Assembly (NCBI RefSeq): GCF_001641265.1
Contig: NW_020167525.1
Location: forward strand, 310,001-374,000
From: Pseudogymnoascus destructans
Taxonomy: Eukaryota > Ascomycota > Leotiomycetes > Thelebolales > Thelebolaceae
Reading direction: 5' to 3'
Length of the DNA: 64,000 nucleotides
This document shows positions 32,582-44,248 of the stretch, one piece after another. The notes under the pieces are model-generated. The model did not search any database. It saw only the letters and a program-made list of their open reading frames with translations, and was not told the origin of the DNA. The position numbers and the translations under genes were made by a program. Every line of letters begins with the position of its first letter. The stretch's first letter is position 1.

Positions 32582-32754
32582 GGTGGAGGGAGGACCTGTA
32601 TCGGAGGGGACTCGGGCCTGACTCTTCGCGTGGGGTCGCTTCGACCCTTCGTCTCTCTCGGTGGTAGCCGCTTGTTGCGACGCCGGTGAGACGTTTGGGA
32701 AGGGTGGATCTCACAAGGGTTACGGTGGTGAGTGCGCCCTGGCTTAGAGGGTAT

Positions 32755-33160
32755 TTAGTTTAGGGTCGTAGGTAGCAACGACTCTGTTTTTCCTGCTCTG
32801 TTGTCCCTCCCGTGATCGTAGTTTTGTTCCTCCCCCGCCTCCCATGCCGTAACCCATCCGACTAGTTCTTGAGGTGGACCTGGTAAATCAGGGTATTCCT
32901 TGTGAAACTCTCTGAGTTTATGGGGGGAGTTCATGAAGTTCGACGCTGGGTACCACTCTGGGTCCGGATCGTATCCGACCCAACTAACCCGGTATTGTAG
33001 TTGTTTCCGGTGGAGCCTTACGGCGAGGATCTTTTCCACTTCCCATTCCTCTACGCCATCTATCACTTCAGGCAGATCCTGACCAGGTAGGGGGTTGTTC
33101 GGATCCTTCATGAGGACGTCTGGTGAGAACACATCGTGTATTTGAGAACCGGTAGGTAGT
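32755..33160 (-). pseudogene. Gypsy family A pol end with chromodomain (copy 1)
   Basis: Encodes SQIHDVFSPDVLMKDPNNPL and then the chromodomain EEWEVEKILAVRLHRKQLQY RVSWVGYDPDPEWYPASNFM, followed by LREFHKEYPDLPG. The aromatic cage type residues and the W-x-x-x-D-x-T/E-W-x-P pattern are visible. Nearly identical to the end of pol at 58470-58870. Cut at its 5' side by LTR family C. Confidence 0.85.
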
Positions 33161-34096
33161 TGTAATGGTGGGTGCACCAGATGTGAGAATCTAGCCACCC
33201 AAGGAAGGGATGATTTTACTAAGACAACACACTGTCTTAGGAAACAGAGCCAAAGGGTTGTAGCTTAGACTATTCCACAACGCAGCAATCAGGTGTGTGA
33301 TGTAGTGAAGTGGTTCAGACAAGTTGCAACAAATGTTGAGTCTGGGAACTCAGGGGTAAGTCAGAGGTTAACACCTCACTGACTTTTCAGAAACAAGGAG
33401 TAACAAGATGAATGCTTGGAAGCTTGTAAAAGACGTGGAAGTATGTGATAGTCGATTTACTGTATTGCCTGCTTGCCCTTTCTTAAGGAAAGGGCAATCC
33501 TATTTATGCCAAAGGAGTGTAGTTCTCTCATTTTCCATGACTTTCCATGACTAACCAGGCTTGGTAAATGTATTAGAAATCAAGTGCGACCCACAACTAG
33601 CTTGCTAACTATGTAGTGAACGTAAGAGAATCCCATAGAACCATCTCTTGGGTTCCTAGCCTATAGGAAGTGAAAAGGAGGTCCAAGGTCAGAGTACCTA
33701 TAGATAAATTATGTCATAACTTAACCAATCTTGTGGGTAACTAAGGAGCGATGACGTGTAATGAATCATAGAGGGTTTTAGAAGCTTCTAGAGCTATCGT
33801 TCATGTTCCTAGGCCTCTAGTTGGTAGAGATATGCCATGTGGTAGTATTGGCCCACCCCCTTAAGGAGGAGATTTTCTTAATAACTTGTTCAATGAGTGT
33901 CCAAATGATATGCCGTGATGTATGTAGCATAAACAGATGTAGTAGAAGAGTTTGCAGCAATCGTTGAGTAGTATTGCTCTTGTTGTTGGTGTGATAAGCC
34001 AAGATATGTATGGTGACTTGTAGGTTTGAGGATCAGATTTTTAAGTTTGCTCTTGAGTTTGATAGCAAACTGAGTGCAACGAATGTCAGTATGACA
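33161..34096 (+). mobile_element. LTR family C, copy A
   Basis: 936 bp, TGTAATGGTGGGTGCACCAG to CAGTATGACA, TG...CA ends. Flanks are GTAGT and TAAGG, so no target duplication: the two sides are different elements (gypsy A left, pogo relic right), which suggests recombination after insertion. Confidence 0.85.
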
Positions 34097-34400
34097 TAAG
34101 GCAGTTTTAGGCATCTAGTCTAAGAAGTACAAGTCCCTGTACACAGCTGCAAAAGCTCTTGGAATTTGTAGGGACACTGTGAAGAAACAACTGAACTAAG
34201 GCCTCTTACGTGTTGAATCACGCTAACAACAAAAGAAGTGAAAGTGGGATGGTTTGACACATACAAGGACTTTATGACGCATCTCGAAATCAAAGCACAA
34301 CATGTATAACATGGATGAGACCAACTTTTCGATTAGAACTATAGAATGTACTAGAATCATTGTTGATTCTATGCTCTGTACACTCAAGCTTCTGCGAATC
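34097..34400 (+). mobile_element. pogo-like transposase relic
   Basis: Contains SLYTAAKALGICRDTVKKQL (helix-turn-helix), then across a deletion VGWFDTYKDFMTHLEIKAQH, NMDETNFSIRT and IIVDSMLCT. This parallels the better preserved pogo transposase at 50124-52322. Heavily deleted. Confidence 0.7.
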
Positions 34401-34599
34401 ATTCTCATATACTGTATAACAGCATAATTTAAAGTAGGATAAGAAGAGCCTTGTAGCTTCTCTGCTAGCATATAAAGATATAGAAAAAATCTAATAACGC
34501 CTTTATCATTTGCCAACCTTTTGCTGTTAAGCTATATCTTTCATACTTAAATTAAGCTGTTGAGATGCACAGAGAGCTGTTATTAGACCTTGTAAATGC

Positions 34600-35455
34600 T
34601 AAATGAAGCATATAATATGTTGAGCTCCATCGTACTTGCATATCGGGGCTAAGCGACGCTGAAGTTTGCTGAGAACAGCTACTGACTCATTTTCTGGTAG
34701 TGATGGAACTCGGGCAGCTCCATACTCAAGGCGGTATCCATTTGGCTTATCTGCTAGTACTGCCTTTAATGATGTTAAAGCAGCTTGAATAGCAAGGTTT
34801 ATAATGTACCTAATACATCTGACATCGCCTTCTTTTGTTGTATATGCCCATGGTTGCTGTAATGTAGTTTCGTTCTTGTATGCTAAGTTCTCATATTCTC
34901 AGAGCATGGTAGTGTTTGTAGAAGCATTATCACGAGTGATAGTAAAAACTACAGGAGTAACACCATAGTCATCTGTAACAGCTATTAACTGCCCTGTAAG
35001 ATATTCACTAGACTAGATTGGCTCTTATAGCTTAATAAGATCTAAGACTGTACATCGTAACTGCCACTTATCAGAGATCCAATGTGCTATTACTATAGCG
35101 TATTTAGAATAGTTGCGTGCAGACCAAGTATTGGTTGTTAAAGATATACGTCCACCTTTTGTAGTATGCCGCTGTAATTCAATTTGTAACCTTGCTTTAT
35201 GAATGCAAAATATCTGTTGCAAGTCTCTTGCAATTGTCGTTTGTCTAATTACAAGTGTTGTTGGATTTAAATGGCTAACAAGCTGCCAGAAGGATAGACT
35301 CTTAGATGTACGCAATGGTAGGTTATTACACACAATAAATGAGAGTAGGAGCTCTCTAAATTTTGACGAATTTGGTGCATGGCTAGGTACTTTGCAAGGC
35401 TAGAAGAATGTAGCTGTAGTTGAAGACGAAGGCTGTGTATCTCCGTCTTGAACAT
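34600..35455 (-). mobile_element. hAT transposase relic
   Basis: Minus strand: VCNNLPLRTSKSLSFWQLVS, ISLTTNTWSARNYSKYAIVI, a stop after LDLIKL, then EYLTGQLIAVTDDYGVTPVV, FTITRDNASTNTTML and GDVRCIRYIINLAIQAALTS. The order is that of hAT DDE transposases (T/S-x-W-x-S, then D-N-A-S-x-N, then R-C-x-x-H/Y-x-x-N-L). Many stops. Confidence 0.75.
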
Positions 35456-35827
35456 TGTAAGGACACAGGGCACCCAGCTCACAGTAATAGCATATGAGAG
35501 TGCGAGTGGGAGGCTAAACGGATGCTATCCTATAGGTCTACTATGAAGGATACAAAAAAGATGAAAGGGGAACCCCGTTGAGTCTGTTTCCTTGAGTACC
35601 AGAAACGGGCCCGACTCGGTTATCCCAACCCTAGCCCTGATCCTTCCACCGCAACAGGTCAGCATCGACCCTGAACCCTACACCCTTACCATCCCCCACT
35701 ATAGTGTAACTCGCTATGTGCTCCTCTACTGGTTCGAAACCACACCGAGTCGGATTTCATGCTTGTAGTGACCGTAACAGTTCTGAGACAGGTTCTTCGA
35801 GTATCTAGGTAAGGAGGCATCCTTACA
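35456..35827 (-). mobile_element. Solo LTR, gypsy family A (long subtype)
   Basis: 372 bp in reverse orientation, duplication AACAT on both sides; inserted near the N-terminus of the hAT relic. Confidence 0.92.
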
Positions 35828-36496
35828 AACATGCTTTTTCTTATATTGCACACTAAGGCCGTTAAGTATTATATTCAAAGGTCTTAACGTTCTGCAAAGC
35901 TGGATTCTATAGGATGTTATTGATGAATGGCACTTCTCTGCAAAAAGAAAGGATAGACAAGCAATCTACATAGAGTTGAATGGTTAAAACGCATATTTGA
36001 GCTAGCAACACATGCGAAGGCAGATAGAGGACAAAATCTCACAACTCAAACTCGACTGAGACGAAGTCATATCAGGCACTGGGCCCTCCGCTTTTACCTC
36101 CGCTTTGTGTTAGGGGGTGATTTTGCACAGATATTACTAGTTATGCCAAAGGGTTCTCAGGCGCAGATAGTTGGCGTTTACATTCAGAAGTCTGCGATAT
36201 AGGACAGTTTATCACAGTTATGTTTAAAGACGAATATGCATGTTAGCGGTCTAGGAGAACATAACACTGCCTTCATCACATAGGTTAGGAGCATTCCTTA
36301 TGATCTGCTAAAGTGCCCTACTACTACAATACCACCTTATGTTAGCCAGCTAGCTACATTCACAGACTTAGTCAATAAGGTATATCCACAGCCGCTACCC
36401 TTACGTGCTAGTGCTATGGCTAGCACTTACGGCTGCAACCTCACATGATGGATAACATTGGATATCATAGATATTATGTTACCCATGTTATCCACG
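35828..36496. mobile_element. Mixed pogo and unassigned transposon relics
   Basis: 35890-36010 encodes fragments resembling VLQSWI..DVIDEWHFSAKR and RVEWLKRIFELATHAKADRG, parallel to the pogo DDE region at 51790-51930. The rest (36060-36496) has no recognisable frame. Confidence 0.5.
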
Positions 36497-36972
36497 GATA
36501 TCCCTTTGGTACGACGCCACTATATAAGTAGATAGTATTTCCTTAGATAGGAGCTTCGTGCTCAACTCAATATAGTATTCTTTACAATACTGTAATGTGT
36601 TACTTAGAAAGCCTTTGTGTCTAATCCCCTGCCTCCTCTATCCCTTTGGCACGACGCCACTATATAAGTAGATAGTATTTCCTTAGATAGGAGCTTCTCA
36701 ACTCAATATAGTATTCTTTACAATACTGTAATGTGTTACTTAGAAAGCCTTTGTGTCTAATCCCCTGCCTCCTCTATCCCTTTGGCACGACGCCACTATA
36801 TAAGTAGATAGTATTTCCTTAGATAGGAGCTTCTCAACTCAATATAGTATTCTTTACAATACTGTAACGTGTTACTTGGAAATCCTTTGTGTCTAATCCC
36901 CTGCCTCCTCTGTCAAGTCAACCTTACGCAAGAAACCTCTGTGTCTTCTATCATTTAGAAATCAGCGTTATA
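36497..36972 (-). repeat. Inverted partial LTR (family B) with a triplicated segment
   Basis: The reverse complement of the first half of LTR family B. A block of about 135-145 bp (from CCTTTGGCACGACGCCACTA through CCCCTGCCTCCTCTAT) occurs three times in tandem, each with an ACTATATAAGTAGATAG TATA-box-like stretch. The right end CAGCGTTATA corresponds to the LTR start. Confidence 0.85.
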
Positions 36973-37227
36973 TTCGACTACAAGTGGGAGAGCATGTGGA
37001 AAGCCTATGTCCATTATTCATCACTTCACTGGGAAAACATTCCATCATTCCAGGGAGCTGCTGTCGTAAGTGAAGACTCAGGATGCGGCCTTGGAAAAGC
37101 TCGAGGCAGTTTTAGGAGATCGACCAACCGTTCCCCGTTCTCGTGAAGTTGTCGCCGTAATGCGGCCTCTGGAGAAGCCCAGAGACAGGTTTGGGAAATC
37201 GACCAACCATCCCCCGTTTCCACGAAG
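36973..37227. repeat. Short diverged direct repeats
   Basis: Copies of a unit containing GAAG.TGCTGTCGTAA..., ATGCGGCCT, and GATCGACCAACC..TCCCC occur at about 37055-37140, 37140-37225 and again at 37703-37790, where they are split by the solo LTR at 37228. Confidence 0.6.
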
Positions 37228-37702
37228 TGTAACGCTGACTTCTAAATGATAGAAGACACAGAGGTTCTCTTGCGTAAAGGTTTACTTATCAGAGGAGGCA
37301 GGGGATCAGACACAAAGGCTTCAAGTAACACGTTACTAGTATATAACAAATACTGTATTGAGTTGAGCACGAAGCTCCTATCTAAGGAAATACTATCTAC
37401 TTATATAGTGGCGTCGTGCCTAGTGGACTCCTGGGAACTCACTCGAGTCCTCGGAGTCCTGGACTCTTAGGATTCTTCTCATCATCCTGCGAGTCCGTCA
37501 TGTGCCTAGTGGACTCCTGGGAACTCACTCGAGTCCTCAGAGTCCTGGACTCTTAGGACTCTTCTCATCATCCTGCGAGTCCATCACGTGATACTTTCGG
37601 AACTACTATTCCCCACTGCCCCTCCAGGTACCAGGGCCGGTCTCATGCGACCTCCCTCCTTCCTGTCCTGTAGTTGGCCAGCCTTCTTGTTCCGTCGTAA
37701 CA
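37228..37702 (+). mobile_element. Solo LTR, family B
   Basis: 475 bp, TGTAACGCTGAC...CCGTCGTAACA, duplication CGAAG on both sides. Contains an internal doubled block (CTAGTGGACTCCTG...CGAGTCC) absent from the copy at 42517. Confidence 0.92.
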
Positions 37703-37840
37703 CGAAGCTGCTGTCGTAATCTTAGGCAAAGGATGCGACCTTTCAAGAGGCCCTAGGCAGAAATAGAGAGTCGGCCAACCATTACGTTTCCGAGCGCAGG
37801 GGATATGGCCAGACAGAGGACAGGAAGCAAGAAACTGTGT

Positions 37841-38468
37841 TCAGGGGCTTGCTTTGCAGAGAATTTTCCACACTGCAGCCACGTACTGGGGGCCTCTGTC
37901 TGAGATGATCGAATTTGGTAAACCATGGTGTTTCCATACATGTCGAAGGAGTAGCTGTGCTGTTGCTTCTGCAGTTGTGCCTTCTTGGCCTGCAAAGCAT
38001 GGGATAAAATGGCGTTCTTTTGTAAGTCGGCATGCTACGACAAGGATAGCATTGTTTCCTTCACACAATGGCAATCCTGTAATAAAGTCGAGTGATATGT
38101 CCTGCCACGGCTGGCTGCCAACAGGGATTGGTTGAAGAAGTCCATTATAAGCATCTCTTGTAGGTTTTGATCTTTTGCAGATATGGCAGTTCTTGATGTA
38201 TTGTATAATTGTCTTATCCATCCGGGGCCAGTAATACTGTCTTTTGATGACCCGAACCATCTTCCCAATGCCAGGGTGTCCCATTGCTGGTTGGTCATGA
38301 ATTTCTTGTAAGAATTCGACATGAGCACTTTCTGGAACCCAGACTCTATTATGATAATATAAGATCCCTTCCTTCACCTCGCAATATGCTAGAGCTATGT
38401 CTGGACTGTTTAGTTCTCCATTCTGAAGCTTCTGAATAGTGTCTTTGCATAAGCTGTCTTGAAGTTGT
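37841..38468 (-). pseudogene. Gypsy family B integrase (partial)
   Basis: H2C2 zinc-binding region (HDQPAMGHPGIGKMVRVI...C..C: NCHICKRSKPTRDAYNGLLQ) and catalytic core (WQDISLDFITGLPLCEGNNA, SIISDRGPQYVAAVW). Ends before the third catalytic acidic residue. The frame resumes from pol after removal of the solo LTR at 38469. Confidence 0.85.
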
Positions 38469-38726
38469 TGTAAGGATGCCTTCTCGTCTCTCATTCTAGG
38501 GAGTAGACTCTGGGTAGCTGCGGGGTCACGTGTGATCATTTGGGTGGGCTAACCGAGTCGGAACCGAGTCGGATGGGTTTCGGGTACTTGAGACAATCGA
38601 CTCACGGGGTTCCCCCATCATCTTTTTTGTATCCTTCATAGTAGACCTATAGGATAGCATCCGTTTAGCCTCCCACTCACACTCTCATATGCTATTACTG
38701 TGAGCTGGGTGTCCTGTGTCCTTACA
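38469..38726 (+). mobile_element. Solo LTR, gypsy family A
   Basis: 258 bp with duplication GTTGT on both sides, inserted in family B pol. Removing LTR and one duplication joins GKIQTAQL to QDSLCKDTIQ in frame. Confidence 0.94.
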
Positions 38727-38731
38727 GTTGT

Positions 38732-40884
38732 GCAGTTTGGATTTTGCCTAGAATACTTGCTTCCTGTAGGTGGACTGGCGCGAGTTGGATGTCTTGATTC
38801 ACCTTAGCATCTTCGAATTTCCTTATCTCTTGGAGGTCTGGATGGAGTCTCTTGAGTGGTAGCAGGGTTTGAAGTTGTTGTTTTTGGCGGTCATCTTCTT
38901 CGTTCCCTTCTGGTCTATCTCCTGGTCTTCGAGTTAATGCATCTGCTTTTCCGTTCTGTTTCCCAGGTCGATATATAATTTGAAAGTTAAACCTTGACAG
39001 AAACTCAGCCCATCGAGCTTGCCTTCGAGTAAGCTTCTTTGTTGTCATGAAGTATTCAAGACTCTTGTGATCTGACAAAACTTGGACTGGCATTGCTATG
39101 CCCTCGACTTCTGGTCTCCATGCTTCGAAGAATCTGATGATGGCGAGTAACTCCTTGTCATAGATTTCGTAATTGCATTCTGCAGGTGCCATCTTTTTCG
39201 AGAAGAATGCAACTGGATGTAGGATTCCCTTGTCATCTTTCTGTGACAGTACCCCTGAGGAAATAAAATCTGAGGCATCAGCTTCAACATAGGCTGTCTT
39301 CTCTCTATCGAAATGTCGTAAGACTGGGGCTTCTGTGACAGTCTTTTTCAGAAGTGTGAATGCTTCCTGACATGCTTCTGTCCATTCAAAGACATGGTCT
39401 TTTTTCGTTAAATTGTCGAGTGGTTTCATGATGTTTGAATAGTTCTTGATAAACCTATAGAACACACAGAATCCGATAAAAGCTTGCGTGTCCCGTAATG
39501 ATTTTGGTGCTTTCCAATCGAGTATAGTGTTCACCTTTCCAGGATCCATGTGAATTCCATTAACTCCAATGATGAGTCCTAAGAATTTTGTCTCTTGAAC
39601 GAAGAATTCGCATTTTGCTATATCTGCTTGTAGTCCTGCTTCTCGAAGCTTTTGTAGAACCATTTTGACATGCTTAACATGTTCCTCCTTACTTGTGCTA
39701 TAGACAAGAAGATCGTCCATGTATGCAGTGACGAATTTGTTTATGTATTCCATTAATGTTTCATTCATATATCGTTGGAATGTTGCTCAGCCATTCGTAA
39801 GTCCAAATGGGAGAACTTTGTATTTGTATGATCCAAATTGGGTTTTGAATGTTGTCAGATCTTTGTCCTCCTCTGTCTGCATGCGAATTTGATTAAAGGC
39901 ATGTCTAATATCAATCTTTGTAAGATATTTGGCACCTGTGATTTGAGCCAATGTTTCATCAATGAGGGGAAGTGGGTATGAGTCTTTCCTTGTGATCGCA
40001 TTTAGTTTGTGATAGTCTACGCAAAATCGAAGTCCACCTCCTGGTTTGCGTACAAATAACACAGGTGAGGCAAATGGTGCTTTGCTAGCTTCGATGAATC
40101 CTTTGGTAAGATTGTCCTCCACATATTTCTTCACAAGATCAAGCTCTTCTCGAGACATGTTATAGAGTGGTGCATACCCTAGTTTTGAGTTCCCTTCTAA
40201 CACAATGTGATGGTCTGCATATCTGTGAGGCGGGAGCTTGTCTGCAGCCTGTTTTGAGAACACATCGAGATATTTATGGAACTGCTTTGGGAGGATCAGT
40301 TTTGGGTCGATTTCTTTCGTTTCCTCCTTTGCTTGTTCAGCGAGTATATCTTTAAATGATACTGCAAAAACCTTAGCTCCTTTCTGCTTCCGAAGCATAT
40401 TGAATGGTGCAGCTCCAATCATTGTAACAGTGCATTTGTTCTTGTTCTTATAATGAGGTTGGAGGGCTGGCTTCGGAGCTTCTTTATCTTGTATTTCCTT
40501 CTCAGCTTGGGGACTTGTAGTTTTCACTTTTAAAGTGTCTGTTGGTGTAGTGTGCTGGCAGTGACCCTTTGTAAAGATGACTTGGTCGTTTACCATATTG
40601 AGTGTGACTCCATGCTGCTTCATCCAAGCTTTCCCAAGAATGATAGAATGTTTCCCAAGAGTAGTAATGAATAGAGGGCATAGACTTTCAACGTGATCTC
40701 CAATTTGTAGTCGAGGGTATATAGCATGCATAACTGTAGGTGCTGCAACTCCATTAAATCCTTCAATGTTCTTTGGTTTTATAAGTTGGATAGGAGAGAT
40801 GTTCTCAATTTCACAAATTCGTTTTGCGTCAACAGCATTCACAAAGCTTCCACCTGTTGCACCGCTATCCATTAAGGCTTGCAT
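38732..40884 (-). pseudogene. Gypsy family B protease-RT-RNase H
   Basis: Protease QALMDSGATGGSFVNAVDAK; RT with FVRKPGGGLRFCVDYHKLNA, KIDIRHAFNQIRM, and an intact YMDD box (TAYMDDLLVYST); RNase H with KTAYVEADASDFISSGVLSQ and YEIYDKELLAIIRFFEAWRP, and the tether TRRQARWAEFLSRFNFQIIY. One in-frame TGA at about 39786 (FGLTNG-stop-ATFQRYMN) breaks RT. Confidence 0.88.
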
Positions 40885-41024
40885 GACAATTTGATTCCTT
40901 CCTATTCTGCAGGTAGCTAAGAATGGAGTGTCATAGTCGAAATGGGATAATGATGAGGCAGAGGAGGCAATTCTTGCTGTAGAACCTCTAGCGACGTCTT
41001 TTCTAGAGGCTATTCTTTTCCCGA

Positions 41025-42282
41025 CTAATACTGGGTAGGATCCTCAGTATCAGAGATCTCATTGAGTCTGCCATTCTGTTTCTGAGGGCAGTCATGAGCA
41101 CGATGGCTGCTTTCGTGGCAATGGAAGCATTTGCCAAGCTTCATGAGCGATTCTTTCTCAGGATCTTGGTGGGGAGAGCGGTAGAGCTTTTTCTGTGGTG
41201 CCACTATTTCAACAGCAGTACTAGCAGTAGGGCTCTGGCCACTCTGCTTCTGGTAGGCGAACGGCTGTAGCTTCATTCTCTTCTCCTTTTCTTGAATTCT
41301 CTGTAGGTTTTGGTCCACAAGCATGCATTTCTTCGCGAATTCATGTAGGGTGGTAGCTCCCACTTCTGCAACAAGGGCTTTCTGCATGCCTTGGTTGATT
41401 TTAAATCAGAGATCGTCAAGCAAGGTCTCTTCTGAGTAGTCCAGCTCTGTCTGCAGTGAGTCTCTGGAATTCAGCCCAGAATGTTGTGAAGGTATTCTTG
41501 CCTTGGTATAACTTGCGATACTCAGTTTGTGCAGTGTGTCTCCTATCGGGGTCGCTAAACACTTTCTCAAGGAGTTGGAGGATTTCTTCTGCTGACTGAA
41601 GCATGTTTGGTGAGGTAATGCGAAGCCTTGGGTTCACATGGCGAACTGCGAGTCCTCCTAGTCTGCTTTGGAGATAACTCATCTGCATCTTGTCATTTGG
41701 GAAGTGGTCGATGTTGGCTTCCAGCTTGAGTCGGATCTTCACAACCCAGTCTTCAAAAGCTGGTTCAATCCCATCCATAAGAATAGGAGGATCCGGAATG
41801 CGAGCAGACTGGTGAGGTGCTGCATTGCGAATAGGAGCTGTATTCTCAAGATATTTTTGAATGCCTTGCAGTTCAGTAATCTTTTCATCCTTGTCTTGAA
41901 TTTCTTCTTGGAGCTGTAGAATAGCATCATTTCGCTCTGCAATAGTAGCATCAGAAGCTTGACCGACGATGAGGTAGTCCTTCATAATGGCTTTCAACAT
42001 TGACCAGGCGTACTCTTGGCTGCTAGGTGACAGCTTTTGGAATTCAGTGTAGGTGTTGACATTCCAATTCCTCATCTGGTGGCCGTTTGATAGTATAGAC
42101 TGGTGTCTTTCTTGAGCTGTTTTGCCCATCCTCTTGAAATCTTCTTGGGCTTCGAGGAAGTCATCTTGAAGTTCATCTCTCTTCTCAGACTCATCTGCCA
42201 AGGTTGTTTTCTCATTTATAGACTCATAGTCTTCTGGGTTTCGGTCAGCCATCTTGGCTTTTTCTTTGGCTGTGTGTGCCAT
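41025..42282 (-). pseudogene. Gypsy family B gag
   Basis: Gag starts MAHTAKEKAKMADRNPEDYE and has the capsid region SARIPDPPILMDGIEPAFED, then SDPDRRHTAQTEYRKLYQGK, a frame change near 41435, a TGA at 41406-41408 (LLDDL-stop-FKIN, one step from CGA) and a zinc knuckle CFHCHESSHRAHDC. Ends near 41025. Confidence 0.85.
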
Positions 42283-42516
42283 AGCAGCTTTGCTATTCTT
42301 TCGGTTTTTGTATTCAGTAGATCAGACTCGTATTGCCAAAGGCCCTATTGCGCAGTTTGTCGACTGTAGGAGCCACTTGAGAGGAGCGCACTTCCCTCAT
42401 AGCTATATTCATTGTCGAGGGAGCATTGTGAAAGGTCTGATCTATAAAGTCTGTGCTGTTCTGGTGTTTCTGGTGTGTTCTGTGGTGTTCTGGAATCAAC
42501 TTTAGGATATGGTTGT

Positions 42517-42905
42517 TGTAACGCTGACTTCTAAATGATAGAAGACACAGAGGTTCTCTTGCGTAAAGGTTTACTTATCAGAGGAGGCAGGGGATCAGAC
42601 ACAAAGGCTTCAAGTAACACGTTACTAGTATATAACAAATACTGTATTGAGTTGAGCACGAAGCTCCTATCTAAGAACTAACTATCTACTTATATAGTGG
42701 CGTCGTGCCTAGTGGACTCTTGGGAACTCACTTGAGTCCTCGGAGTCCTGGACTCTTAGGACTCTTCTCATCATCCTGCGAGTCCGTCACGTGATACTTT
42801 CGGAACTACTATTCCCCGCTGCCCCTCCAGGTACCAGGGCCGGTCTCATGCGACCTCCCTCCTTCCTGTCCTGTAGTTGGCCAGCCTTGTTGTTCCGTCG
42901 TAACA
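42517..42905 (+). mobile_element. Solo LTR, family B
   Basis: 389 bp, TGTAACGCTGAC...CCGTCGTAACA, duplication GTTGT on both sides; inserted in the 5' leader of gypsy family B. Confidence 0.92.
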
Positions 42906-43149
42906 GTTGTAGAGTTTCCAAAGAAGGGAATTCAAATTTCAGTATCAAGGTTCAGGCTCAGAGAGCAAAAGAAAGGTGAGATTCAATCTTATGTTACGAT
43001 GGTCATGGAGGTCAAGAAGCCAGTCCAGGGAATAATAAGCTAGATTGAATCTAAAGAGAGAAGAAGAAGAAGAAGGAAGGAAGGTGAGGCTATTCCTCAT
43101 AATATACAGTTGTCCGCTTAGCGGTTGTAGCCTTGGTGGCTAAGGCTGC
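42906..43149. other. Gypsy family B leader remnant
   Basis: Purine-rich non-coding sequence continuing from the element leader; contains AGATTGAATCT repeats around a short insertion-like block at 42990-43050. Confidence 0.4.
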
Positions 43150-43842
43150 ACCCGTAACAACCGTAACAACCGTAACAACCGTAACAACCATAACAACCAT
43201 AACAACCATAACAACCATAACAACTGTAACAACCATAACAACCATAACAACTGTAACAACTGTAACAACCATAACAACCCTAACAACTGTAACAACTGTA
43301 ACAACCATAACAACCGTAACAACCATAACAACCATAACAACCATAACAACTGTAACAACCATAACAACCATAACAACTGTAACAACTGTAACAACCATAA
43401 CAACCGTAACAACCATAACAACCATAACAACCATAACAACCATAACAACCATAACAACCATAACAACCATAACAACCATAACAACCATAACAACCATAAC
43501 AACTGTAACAACCATAACAACCATAACAACTGTAACAACTGTAACAACCATAACAACCGTAACAACCATAACAACCATAACAACCATAACAACCATAGCA
43601 ACCATAACAACCGTAACAACCATAACAACCATAACAACCATAGCAACCATAACAACTGTAACAACCATAACAACCATAACAACTGTAACAACTGTAACAA
43701 CCATAACAACCGTAACAACCATAACAACCATAACAACCATAGCAACCATAACGACCATAACAACCATAACAACCATAATAACCATAACAACTGTAACTAC
43801 TGTAACAACTGTAACAACTGTAACAACTGTAACAAGCTGTAA
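43150..43842. repeat. 9-bp minisatellite (GTAACAACC / ATAACAACC)
   Basis: About 690 bp of tandem 9-mers of the form (G/A)TAACAAC(C/T), with higher-order blocks of mixed units repeated several times. Because 9 is a multiple of 3 the array is open in all registers and gives long artificial frames of Thr/Ile, Val/Met or Leu/Trp. Confidence 0.97.
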
Positions 43843-44248
43843 GCTATAATCGTAACAGTGAGAGCCCTATTAGGAAGAACTAGACTTTACGATTGTCACG
43901 GTTCACCAAGGCATAGGGCGCCAGTTGGGTATTATAAATTAAATTCAATCTAGAGAAGAAAGGAAAGAGAAGAGGAGCACTCAAGCAGTGGCTCGATCTA
44001 CTCGTGCGGGCCACGGGTCTGTGCATAATAAGTGGGGCATGTAAGTACTTGGATAATGCATGTACATACTCTACTCATACTGTTAATCTACCCACGAAAG
44101 TTGTTCCTCCCATTGACTGCAATACACCACCCCAACTTGTCCTTAAACGAAGCACATACAGTACTAGACCACTGCTATTAACTGAATTCCAATTTGATGC
44201 GTAAATCGCGTCGCGTAACCCACCCCTCCTTGTACAACAACCATAATT
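43843..44248. other. LTR-like non-coding stretch
   Basis: Contains CGTAACA, then AAGGCATAGGGCGCCAGTTG, whose complement resembles a primer-binding site region (CTGGCGCC), and TATTATAAATTAAATTC. Part of it (ACTCGTGCGG...GGGTCTGTG) recurs at 46290-46320. Probably LTR/leader of gypsy family B, not delimited. Confidence 0.4.

Larger units (their letters stand above)
31097..33160 (-). mobile_element. Ty3/gypsy family A fragment, copy 1 (3' part)
   Basis: Minus orientation: 3' LTR 31097-31346, preceded (in element direction) by a polypurine tract (AGGAGGGGGGTAG) that matches the one at 60322-60334, a 1.4-kb pol-to-LTR spacer, and the end of pol with a chromodomain. Truncated at 33160 inside the integrase C-terminus (LPTGSQIHDVFSPDVLM), where LTR family C starts. 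Confidence 0.9.
37703..42516 (-). mobile_element. Ty3/gypsy family B element (truncated)
   Basis: Minus-strand gag, protease, RT, RNase H and part of integrase. The 3' end is cut inside the integrase core at about 37841 (RGPQYVAAVWKILCKASP) so no chromodomain or 3' LTR is present. A family A solo LTR sits inside pol and a family B solo LTR sits in its 5' leader. Confidence 0.88.

Noticed and set aside
37228..42905. Family B LTRs at 37228 and 42517 as the two LTRs of one element
   Set aside because: Each has its own target duplication (CGAAG and GTTGT), so both are solo LTRs and do not bound the gypsy between them.
43090..43849. Three long overlapping frames (Thr/Ile, Val/Met and Leu/Trp repeats)
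   Set aside because: They are the translation of a 9-bp tandem array, open in every register on both strands; no protein gene is implied.
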